Shown one piece after another: positions 1-5,652 of a stretch of 5,968 bases of DNA. The notes under the pieces are model-generated. The model was not told where the DNA came from, searched no databases, and saw only the letters and a list, made by a program, of their open reading frames with translations. The translations under genes were made by a program, and so were the position numbers. Origin of the DNA: an uncultured Erysipelotrichaceae bacterium (GTDB lineage Bacteria > Bacillota_I > Bacilli_A > Erysipelotrichales > Erysipelotrichaceae); assembly GCA_947575425.1 (NCBI GenBank), contig CANPNQ010000077.1:1-5968 (forward strand), given 5' to 3'. How positions within the stretch are numbered: position 1 is the stretch's first letter; each line of letters begins with the position of its first letter.

Positions 1-39
1 CGCAAAAAATAAGGGATCATAAAAACAGATATTAAGACA

Positions 40-48
40 TGATATGAT
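40..48 (+). promoter_or_regulatory. Possible extended -10 promoter element for the coaE block
   Basis: TGA-TATGAT matches an extended -10 (TGn plus TATGAT, five of six to TATAAT). The bases 16-18 upstream of it are A-rich and do not resemble TTGACA. Transcription would start near base 55 and leave a leader of about 155 bases before coaE. This is a weak call on motif alone; read-through from an upstream gene is equally possible. Confidence 0.25.
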
Positions 49-200
49 GAACTGAAAACGGACTCTTATCGACCATAGCCACACAAAACCTGTGAACAAG
101 CGGATGGGTAAGTCTTGATTCATCACCTGCATAAGCATCACAAAAAAACATCGTAATAGCAGATAACCACAGAATCAATAAGAATCATACAATCGGGGAC

Positions 201-205
201 GAGGG
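201..205 (+). promoter_or_regulatory. Ribosome-binding site that decides the coaE start
   Basis: GAGGG lies six bases before the ATG at 212 but directly abuts the in-frame ATG at 206. The spacing favours 212. A GGGGA at 195-199 could serve the 206 start but matches the anti-Shine-Dalgarno less well. Confidence 0.6.
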
Positions 206-211
206 ATGAAT

Positions 212-763
212 ATGACACAGACAAAAAAAATCGCTTTAACAGGAATGATGGGGGCAGGCAAATCCAGTGTAATTGCGCTATTGAAACAGGTGGGAGTCGC
301 AGTGCTGGATTGCGATGAGATCAATCGGGAACTCATACGCAAAGGCGCAAGAGGCTATGAGCGCATTATAGAAAGCTTTGGAATTGACATTCTGGATGCA
401 CAGGGCAATCTGGACACAAAGAAGATGAGTGCGCTGCATCCGATGATCCAAGAGGAGATCATCCGTCGATGTGAAGCAAGTGAGGAACGCATTGTCGTTA
501 TCGAAGTACCGCTATTATTTGAGGTGCACTGGGAAAGCTACTTTGATGAAATATGGGTCGTGGTATGTGAGCGAGAGACGCTGTTACACCGTTTAGAAAC
601 CTATCGTCACATCCCGAAAGCAGAGGCACTGCGTCGTTTGAAACATCAAATAAGCGAAGAAGAAAAATGCAAGGGGGCAGATGTGATATTGCATAATGAT
701 GGGGATAAGGAAGCATTGAGAAAGCAAATGATAAAGGAATTAGAGAGACTATGGGAGGAATGA
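212..763 (+). CDS. coaE: Dephospho-CoA kinase (divergent, shortened)
   Basis: CoaE catalyses the last step of coenzyme A synthesis, ATP-dependent phosphorylation of the ribose 3'-hydroxyl of dephospho-CoA in the cytosol. The protein has 183 residues from the ATG at 212, or 185 from the ATG at 206; the ribosome-binding-site spacing favours 212. Numbering from 212, the P-loop GMMGAGKS is at 11-18, the Asp-Cys-Asp substrate motif at 33-35, His-Pro at 76-77, PLLFE at 100-104, and the lid and C-terminal signature (Arg127-Leu128, Arg142, Gln146, Lys152, Ala-Asp 156-157, Asn162) follows in the usual order. Two things are odd. The usual 20 or so residues between the LDxKK stretch and His-Pro are cut to four, and the P-loop resembles that of shikimate kinase more than the common GGIGSGKS. 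The reading frame is intact, so this looks like a divergent but functional CoaE. The dnaB ribosome-binding site lies in its last codons. Confidence 0.88.
   Translation: MTQTKKIALTGMMGAGKSSVIALLKQVGVAVLDCDEINRELIRKGARGYERIIESFGIDILDAQGNLDTKKMSALHPMIQEEIIRRCEASEERIVVIEVPLLFEVHWESYFDEIWVVVCERETLLHRLETYRHIPKAEALRRLKHQISEEEKCKGADVILHNDGDKEALRKQMIKELERLWEE
753..758 (+). promoter_or_regulatory. dnaB ribosome-binding site inside the coaE 3' end
   Basis: GGGAGG covers the Trp-Glu codons at the end of coaE and lies nine bases before the GTG at 768. It supports GTG as the dnaB start, because no ATG in that frame is nearby and the overlapping ATG at 760 hits a stop after four codons. Confidence 0.7.
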
Positions 764-767
764 TGAG

Positions 768-1940
768 GTGCTGAATCGTGAGGATCGCTTAAAAATAGAA
801 ATGCTTGCATCCCTTAGGCAAGAGGATTTTAACGTATTACATCTGTTATACGCACCGTTGATCGGCAAGGATGCAATCACGCTCTATGAAACGCTGCGCG
901 CATTGTCGATGATGCCGCAAAAGATTAAAAACCATCTGCTGATCCAAAAACTGTGTGGACAATCCTGTGAGCTGATTGAGGGTAGCCGAACGCTGTTGGA
1001 GCAATATTTGTTGGTAAAGACATATTATGATGGAACTAAGAACGCTTATCTCTATGAACTGTATCCGCCCAAAAGCGGAGATCAGTTTTTAAGCCATGAT
1101 GTGTTTGGCAGGCTGTATTTGCGCAAGATGGGAAAACAGGTATACGAGTATATGAAACGATGCTTTGCGAGCGGAAGCAATGGAAAGGAGAGCTATCAGG
1201 AGATCAGTGTGCATATGAGCGCCCTGTTTCATGATTGGGATGATGCAAAAGAAGAAAGCTTTGTTCAACTGCGTCCCAAACTCAGACAACTGCCGATTCA
1301 TTTCAATTTTGATCTGTTTTTAAACGGTTTATCAGCAATGATATTTCCATTGAGTGAACGCACCAAGGAAAACCTCGATTTTATTGCGGAGAAAGCAGAC
1401 TTGTATGGGATTGATGAAAAGGAAATGCAGAAGCTGGTAGGGAAAAGCATGGATTTAAAACAAAATAAACTGGATCAAAAGAAGCTGATTCGCTATATTC
1501 AAAGCTCTCACAAGGAATTCATCAAGCAGGTGGAGGATCCCTATGCCCTGCCTCCCATACGCTTCTTACAGGAAAAGCAAAACGGGATCGCTGTTTCTAA
1601 AAGCGATCAGAGATTGATCGATACGCTGCTGTATGAGACGTATCATTTACAGCCGCAGGTAATCAATGTATTGATTGAATATGTGTTGGAGCGCTGTAAT
1701 CAAAGTTTGAGCAGAGCTTATGTGGAAAAGGTGGCAGGCAGATGGGTAAGACTTGGTATTGATACCAAGGACAAGGCACTCGCTCTCATTCAAGAGGAGA
1801 TAAGCAAAGGAAAGAAAAATACAAGCAAAAAAGAGCTGCCGCAGTGGTTTTATGAGCAGGAAGCTGTGAAAGAGGAATCTGAAATTGATGATGCGGCATT
1901 GATGGAGGAATTACGAAAGCTGAGGGATACACATGGATAA
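768..1940 (+). CDS. dnaB: Replication initiation and membrane attachment protein DnaB (DnaB/DnaD family)
   Basis: This is the Firmicute DnaB, not the E. coli helicase of the same name. In B. subtilis it acts with DnaD and DnaI to load the replicative helicase at oriC and at restarting forks, and it links the origin to the membrane. The N-terminal part (about residues 15-45) has the family pattern of an F-x-x-L-x-x-LY-P-L-I-G stretch followed by an LYETL helix. The C-terminal DnaD-like domain (about 260-345) contains the VINVLIEYVLE helix and the YxxxIxxxW-type motif, here Tyr318 to Trp326 with Val in place of Ile. A Lys-rich linker (about 347-358) and an acidic tail follow. At 390 residues it is somewhat shorter than B. 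subtilis DnaB. The start is GTG, served by GGGAGG at 753-758 inside the end of coaE, nine bases away, which suggests translational coupling. Its 3' end overlaps dnaI. Confidence 0.9.
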   Translation: MLNREDRLKIEMLASLRQEDFNVLHLLYAPLIGKDAITLYETLRALSMMPQKIKNHLLIQKLCGQSCELIEGSRTLLEQYLLVKTYYDGTKNAYLYELYPPKSGDQFLSHDVFGRLYLRKMGKQVYEYMKRCFASGSNGKESYQEISVHMSALFHDWDDAKEESFVQLRPKLRQLPIHFNFDLFLNGLSAMIFPLSERTKENLDFIAEKADLYGIDEKEMQKLVGKSMDLKQNKLDQKKLIRYIQSSHKEFIKQVEDPYALPPIRFLQEKQNGIAVSKSDQRLIDTLLYETYHLQPQVINVLIEYVLERCNQSLSRAYVEKVAGRWVRLGIDTKDKALALIQEEISKGKKNTSKKELPQWFYEQEAVKEESEIDDAALMEELRKLRDTHG

Positions 1941-2847
1941 GATGGATTTTGCATGGGAATTGAGTGAAGAAGCAAAGAGCTATAAGGACAAGGTATATGC
2001 ATTGTTAATGAAAGATGCCCATGTGAAGAAATGGCTGAAGCAACACGATTTAGGTGAGGAATTCGTCTATGCGCATACAGGGAAGTTCTCCAGCTGGCTG
2101 GAGCAGATAAAGCGCTGTGATCATTGTGCGGGATTATCCTATTGTACCCAAAAGATCAAGGGGTGCTATATGGATCTGTATGTGGATGGTCGCCTTGATT
2201 TCACGCTGTGCCGCTGCCATTATGCGAAGGAAAGAGAGCGGGCGTTGACACATAGAAACAAGTATGTGGAATCTCATATCAGCGAGGAGCAGCTGATGAT
2301 TGATCTTACGCGGCTCGATATCACAAAGGAAAGTGCGGCATACAAGACAAGTCTTGCCCATATCGCAGCGCTTTTACAACAGGAACGGGCGCAAAAAGGG
2401 TTATATTTGTGGGGAAAGCCGGGGGTGGGAAAATCCTATTTGGCGGCAGGTATCGCCAATCACTATGCAAAATTAAATAAATCCGTTGCTTTTGTGAACG
2501 TACCGAAGCTGATTTCGGAGCTAAAGCTGTTGTTTCGTGAGCATGAGGCAATGGAGCGCAAGCTGAAACGTATGGGAGCGGCAGATGTACTGGTGCTGGA
2601 TGATATCGCATCAGAAAGCATCACCGCATGGAGTCGAGATGAGGTGCTTCTGCCTTTGCTGGATCAAAGGATGGAGCAGCATCGCTTGACCTTCTTCAGT
2701 GGAAATTACAGTATGGATGAATGTAAGGAACGCTATGTGACCACGGGTAATCAGATGAGCGAACCGATGGCGGCAGAACGGATTGCGGATCGGATTCGCG
2801 CTTTGGCAAACGCAGAGTTTATCAAAGGGAATTCACGCCGAAAATAG
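1933..2847 (+). CDS. dnaI: Primosomal protein DnaI, helicase loader (AAA+ ATPase)
   Basis: DnaI is the Firmicute counterpart of E. coli DnaC: it binds the replicative helicase and loads it onto DNA together with DnaB and DnaD. The 304-residue protein has an N-terminal helicase-binding region with a cysteine cluster (Cys62, 65, 71, 78, 93, 95 and His96), consistent with the zinc-binding domain known in B. subtilis DnaI. The C-terminal AAA+ domain follows: Walker A GKPGVGKS at 161-168, Walker B VLVLDD at 219-224, a sensor-1-like Asn258 in FFSGNYS, and an arginine-rich AERIADRIR stretch near 281-289 where the arginine finger is expected. GAGGG at 1922-1926 lies six bases before the ATG, which supports this start over the ATG at 1942. 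The gene overlaps dnaB by 8 bases, so the two are very probably translationally coupled. Confidence 0.92.
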   Translation: MDKMDFAWELSEEAKSYKDKVYALLMKDAHVKKWLKQHDLGEEFVYAHTGKFSSWLEQIKRCDHCAGLSYCTQKIKGCYMDLYVDGRLDFTLCRCHYAKERERALTHRNKYVESHISEEQLMIDLTRLDITKESAAYKTSLAHIAALLQQERAQKGLYLWGKPGVGKSYLAAGIANHYAKLNKSVAFVNVPKLISELKLLFREHEAMERKLKRMGAADVLVLDDIASESITAWSRDEVLLPLLDQRMEQHRLTFFSGNYSMDECKERYVTTGNQMSEPMAAERIADRIRALANAEFIKGNSRRK

Positions 2848-2850
2848 GAC

Positions 2851-2879
2851 TGGAAAATTACAGCACACAGGAGTATAAT
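2851..2879 (+). promoter_or_regulatory. Sigma-A-type promoter of pfkA-pyk
   Basis: TGGAAA at 2851-2856 (four of six to TTGACA) is separated by 17 bases from a perfect TATAAT at 2874-2879. Transcription should start near 2886, leaving a leader of only about 18 bases before the pfkA ATG. The -35 begins three bases after the dnaI stop. There is no terminator between dnaI and the promoter, so read-through from the replication block is also possible. Confidence 0.7.
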
Positions 2880-2903
2880 GTTACGAGAACGGAGGGATCA
2901 CAT

Positions 2904-3866
2904 ATGGTAAAGCGGATCGGTGTTCTGACCTCGGGCGGTGATGCGCCGGGAATGAATGCGGCCATTCGTGCGGTGACTCGTGTTGCGCTAAACAGCGGCA
3001 TTGAGGTCTATGGCGTATACGATGGCTATAAGGGTATGGTGGAAGGCTATATTGAGCCATTGACCAAGTCAGGTGTCGGTGATATCATTGATCGTGGTGG
3101 AACGATCTTGGGTTCTGCACGCTTGCCGGAATTCAAGGATGAATCCGTTCGTGCAAAAGCGGTGGAGCAGTTAAAGAAGCGCGGCATTGAAGCTATCGTC
3201 GTGATCGGGGGAGATGGCAGTTATCGCGGGGCACAGGCGCTGACCGATATGGGAATTAACTGTATCGGTTTACCGGGAACCATTGATAACGATATTACAT
3301 CCACCGATTTTACGATTGGATTTGATACTGCATTGAGAACCATCGTGGATGCGGTCGATAAGCTGCGAGATACCTCCAGCTCCCATCATCGCTGTTCAGT
3401 GGTTGAAGTCATGGGCAACCGCTGCGGAGATCTGGCAATTTGGGCAGGGATTGCCTGTGGTGCGGAAATCGTCTGTACATCGGAGACAGGTTTTGAGGAA
3501 TCGGAGATCTTAGAGCGTTTGCGCGATCTGGACGTCATTCGCAAAAAACGCCATGCGATCGTGATTATCTCGGAGAAGATGACTGATGTGCATCAGTTCG
3601 CCCGCAAGGTATCGTTAAATACCGGATTTTCCGGCAGGGCAACGGTATTGGGACATGTGCAGCGCGGTGGTTCGCCAACACCGAGTGATCGTGTTCTGGC
3701 CTCCCGTATGGGCGAAAAGGCAGTGGATCTGTTAATGCAGGGAATTGGTGGACAATGCGTCGGTATCAAGAATAACAGAATTATATCCACACCGATTGAG
3801 GAAGCATTAAATATTCCGCGCGCTTCCCGCAAGCAGCTTCAAAATTTGTTTGATCGACTCGTATAG
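2904..3866 (+). CDS. pfkA: ATP-dependent 6-phosphofructokinase
   Basis: PfkA phosphorylates fructose 6-phosphate to fructose 1,6-bisphosphate, the committed step of glycolysis, in the cytosol. Its 320 residues equal the E. coli PfkA length, and most positions align without gaps. Visible motifs are GGDAPGMN at 11-18, LGSAR at 69-73, GGDGS at 102-106, and PGTIDND at 124-130 with the catalytic Asp128. Arg163, Arg245, His251 and Arg254 are the expected fructose 6-phosphate contacts. Gly105 and Gly125 mark an ATP-using rather than pyrophosphate-using enzyme. The allosteric-site residues Arg22, Arg26 and Glu188 are kept, while the E. coli Arg54 position is Lys, so effector control is likely but may differ in detail. 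The order Gly-Asn-Arg at 171-173 replaces the usual Gly-Arg-X. GGAGGG at 2891-2896 lies seven bases before the ATG. The gene has its own promoter and probably shares a transcript with pyk. Confidence 0.96.
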   Translation: MVKRIGVLTSGGDAPGMNAAIRAVTRVALNSGIEVYGVYDGYKGMVEGYIEPLTKSGVGDIIDRGGTILGSARLPEFKDESVRAKAVEQLKKRGIEAIVVIGGDGSYRGAQALTDMGINCIGLPGTIDNDITSTDFTIGFDTALRTIVDAVDKLRDTSSSHHRCSVVEVMGNRCGDLAIWAGIACGAEIVCTSETGFEESEILERLRDLDVIRKKRHAIVIISEKMTDVHQFARKVSLNTGFSGRATVLGHVQRGGSPTPSDRVLASRMGEKAVDLLMQGIGGQCVGIKNNRIISTPIEEALNIPRASRKQLQNLFDRLV

Positions 3867-3892
3867 GGCGAAGGAAGGAACGCATCCTATAC
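3861..3892 (+). promoter_or_regulatory. Hairpin over the pfkA stop codon
   Basis: GTATAGG (3861-3867) is perfectly complementary to CCTATAC (3886-3892), and inside it GCG (3868-3870) pairs with CGC (3881-3883) after a two-base bulge. The loop is the purine run AAGGAAGGAA (3871-3880). The stop codon TAG (3864-3866) is part of the 5' arm. No U-run follows, so this is not an intrinsic terminator. A role in mRNA processing or stability between pfkA and pyk is only an inference. Confidence 0.45.
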
Positions 3893-4035
3893 AGGACAGA
3901 CAAAAGAAGTGGCGGAATCCATGTGGATAGAATGGGAAAAGAGAAAGTCAACTGTAAGTCTTAGCGAGGAAAACAAGCAGGAAAAACAAAAGGTTAGGAA
4001 GTAAAAGGAAGGAAACAGATAGGAAAGGAAGCTAT
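3893..4035 (+). other. Purine-rich leader of pyk
   Basis: From about 3935 to the pyk start, nearly all bases on this strand are A or G, with several AGGAA/GGAAG runs. The likely pyk ribosome-binding site is AAGGA at 4025-4029, six bases before the ATG. A TAGAAT at 3928-3933 resembles a -10 but has no -35 at 16-18 bases. No terminator is seen. A 27-codon open frame (3921-4004) is present but its ribosome-binding site is weak. Confidence 0.4.
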
Positions 4036-5454
4036 ATGAACAAGAAAACGAAAATTATATGTACGATCGGTCCCGCATCGGAAAGCAAGGAAATGATGCG
4101 CAAGCTGGCGGAAAACGGGATGGATATTATCCGCCTGAATTTCTCACACGGTGACTTTGAGGAACATGGCAGACGGATTCAAAATATCCGTGAGGTCAAT
4201 CAGGAATTGAACAAAAACATTGCGATATTGCTTGATACCAAGGGACCGGAGGTTCGCTTGGGTGAATTTGCGAACGGTGCAGAAGCCTATGAAAAGGGCG
4301 ATGTCGTAACGATTGTCAGAGATAAGATTCTCGGCACAAAGGAGCGTTTTCATATCCAGTGTCCGGAGATATTCGATGATTTAAGCGTGGGTTCCACCAT
4401 TTTGATCGATGATGGAAAATGTCGGTTGAGCGTATTGGAAAAGCGAGATGGCGAGTTAATTTGCCGCATCGAGAATTCTCATGTATTGAAAAGTAAAAAG
4501 GGATGCAATCTGCCCGGCGTAAAGCTGAGTATGCCTTTTATTTCCCCTAAGGATGAAGCAGATATCCGCTTTGGCTGTCGTCAGGGCGTGGATTATATCG
4601 CCGCTTCTTTTACCAGAAGAAAAGAAGATATTTTAGCAATCCGTGAAATTTTGAAGGAGGAAGGCTGCGAGGATATCCAGATCATTCCCAAGATCGAAAA
4701 CCAAGAGGGATTTGATAACCTGCGTGAGATTTTGGAGGTTGCGGACGGTGTGATGGTCGCACGCGGGGATCTGGGTGTTGATGTATCGCTGGAGCTGGTT
4801 CCGATCTATCAGAAGCGGATCATCCGCATTGCGAATGAAATGGGAAAACCGGTGGTAACGGCAACGCATATGCTGGAGAGCATGCAGGGAAATCCAAGAC
4901 CAACCCGCGCCGAGGCAAGTGATGTTGCCAATGCCATTTTGGATGGTACCGATGCAATCATGTTAAGCGGTGAATCAGCAGCGGGTGATTATCCGGTGGA
5001 AGCGGTTCAGACGATGGTGAAGATCGCAACAGCGATTGAATCACAGGTTTATCCCTATAAAGAGAGCTTGAAAAATCAGATTAAGACATCTCAGCGCACC
5101 AATAACGATGCGATCGGCATTTCGGTCGCAGATACCGCAATGGCGCTGGATGTAGCGGCGATTGTCGCCTTTACCCAATCCGGGAACACAGCGCGGCGTT
5201 TATCCAAGTTCCGTCCGAAAGCGCCCATTATCGGTGTGACCTTTGATGATAAAACACAGCGCTCCTTGGCGGCGAACTGGGGTGTCATTACCTATAAGTC
5301 CAATATTTCCAACAATTCCAACAACGAATGCGAATTGGCACGCGATATCGCAAAGGCGCATGGCGTGAAGGAAGGACAGACAATCCTGTTAGTAGCGGGA
5401 TATCCGGTGGGTTGCGGTGCCACCAATATGATGAAGATCATCGAAGTGAAGTAA
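4036..5454 (+). CDS. pyk: Pyruvate kinase, short form
   Basis: Pyruvate kinase transfers phosphate from phosphoenolpyruvate to ADP, the last ATP-yielding step of glycolysis, in the cytosol. At 472 residues it matches E. coli PykF (about 470) and lacks the extra C-terminal PEP-utiliser-like domain of Bacillus and many clostridial enzymes. Seen in order are the start motif KTKIICTIGPAS (4-15), substrate-binding Arg33, Asn35 and Ser37, LDTKGPEVR (66-74), catalytic Lys219 and metal ligand Glu221 in PKIEN, metal ligand Asp245 in RGDLG, and Thr277 followed by MLESM and the PTRAE and DGTDAIMLSGESA stretch. The C-terminal domain (about 345-472) would hold the allosteric site. His278 stands where most family members have Gln (TATQ). 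It lies 169 bases after pfkA with no obvious promoter of its own and is closed by a strong terminator. Confidence 0.96.
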   Translation: MNKKTKIICTIGPASESKEMMRKLAENGMDIIRLNFSHGDFEEHGRRIQNIREVNQELNKNIAILLDTKGPEVRLGEFANGAEAYEKGDVVTIVRDKILGTKERFHIQCPEIFDDLSVGSTILIDDGKCRLSVLEKRDGELICRIENSHVLKSKKGCNLPGVKLSMPFISPKDEADIRFGCRQGVDYIAASFTRRKEDILAIREILKEEGCEDIQIIPKIENQEGFDNLREILEVADGVMVARGDLGVDVSLELVPIYQKRIIRIANEMGKPVVTATHMLESMQGNPRPTRAEASDVANAILDGTDAIMLSGESAAGDYPVEAVQTMVKIATAIESQVYPYKESLKNQIKTSQRTNNDAIGISVADTAMALDVAAIVAFTQSGNTARRLSKFRPKAPIIGVTFDDKTQRSLAANWGVITYKSNISNNSNNECELARDIAKAHGVKEGQTILLVAGYPVGCGATNMMKIIEVK

Positions 5455-5462
5455 ATATAGCG

Positions 5463-5523
5463 AAAAAAGAAAGCTAATCCCTATGAGTGATTGGATAGGA
5501 TCCATAGGAATTGCTTTCTTTTT
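5463..5523 (+). terminator. Intrinsic terminator after pyk
   Basis: The 5' arm (5469-5485, GAAAGC then CCTATG) pairs with the 3' arm (5503-5518, CATAGG then GCTTTC), with one small internal mismatch or bulge around TAATC/AATT. The loop is about 17 bases. A flanking A6 (5463-5468) can extend the stem by pairing with the T5 run (5519-5523) that forms the U-tract. The stop of pyk is at 5452-5454. The A-run means it could also stop transcription from the other strand, although no convergent gene is seen. Confidence 0.85.
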
Positions 5524-5551
5524 ATACATCATTTTTATATAGGATTGCTTT
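5504..5551 (+). repeat. Imperfect direct repeat, ATAGGA(A)TTGCTTT
   Basis: Copy one is ATAGGAATTGCTTT at 5504-5517, in the 3' arm of the pyk terminator. Copy two is ATAGGATTGCTTT at 5539-5551, just downstream, differing by one missing base. The core ATAGGA also occurs at 5495-5500 (terminator loop) and 5557-5562, giving four cores in 68 bases. Origin by local duplication, or a binding role, is inference. Confidence 0.5.
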
Positions 5552-5591
5552 GCCTGATAGGAGTGGTAAAACAATCGTAAAATTAGGAAAG

Positions 5592-5597
5592 TATAAT
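5592..5597 (+). promoter_or_regulatory. Candidate -10 element upstream of the ROK kinase
   Basis: A perfect TATAAT lies 55 bases before the kinase start codon. The region 16-18 bases upstream is A-rich (AAAACA at 5568-5573 is the closest, three of six), so the -35 is poor. Transcription would start near 5604, with a leader of about 49 bases. Confidence 0.4.
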
Positions 5598-5615
5598 GTA
5601 ATAGATGGGAAAATA

Positions 5616-5624
5616 TGGTACAAT
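5616..5624 (+). promoter_or_regulatory. Candidate extended -10 promoter of the ROK kinase
   Basis: TGG-TACAAT is an extended -10 (TGn plus five of six to TATAAT), a form common in Firmicute promoters and able to work with little or no -35. None is recognisable here. Transcription would start near 5631, about 22 bases before the ATG and just ahead of the AGGAGG ribosome-binding site. It competes with the TATAAT at 5592 as the true promoter. Confidence 0.45.
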
Positions 5625-5652
5625 GGTTTCATAAGTTTAGGAGGACGAGCAA

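Larger units (their letters stand above)
1..205. other. Non-coding leader upstream of coaE
   Basis: No convincing gene is visible on either strand. The forward frames carry stops early: the frame starting at base 1 reads three codons (Arg-Lys-Lys) and then TAA at 10-12. This could be the tail of an upstream gene, but three codons cannot show it. A possible extended -10 element (TGATATGAT, 40-48) has no recognisable -35. A TACAAT at 188-193 is also -10-like, but it sits almost on the ribosome-binding site and lacks a -35. No intrinsic terminator or tRNA-like fold was seen. In many Firmicutes coaE follows polA and mutM, so the real upstream context may lie just outside the window. Confidence 0.5.

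Noticed and set aside
1..12. Arg-Lys-Lys-stop as the tail of an upstream gene such as mutM
   Set aside because: Three codons are too few to identify a gene; the other two frames also stop within 35 bases.
1..141. Open frame on the minus strand (47 codons from a GTG/ATG cluster to the left edge), a possible divergent gene
   Set aside because: No ribosome-binding site at a sensible distance, composition typical of the antisense of A-rich DNA, and no recognisable family. It cannot be excluded because it runs off the edge.
188..193. TACAAT as a -10 for coaE
   Set aside because: No -35 at 16-18 bases, and transcription would begin at the ribosome-binding site.
2321..2611. 96-codon minus-strand frame inside dnaI
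   Set aside because: It is the antisense shadow of a clear AAA+ gene, with no start signals or family resemblance.
3928..3933. TAGAAT as a separate pyk promoter
   Set aside because: No -35-like hexamer at 16-18 bases and no TGn extension.
108..3962. GTAAGTCTT shared by the coaE leader (about 108-116) and the pyk leader (about 3954-3962)
   Set aside because: A nine-base match between two distant gaps is within chance, and no flanking similarity is present.
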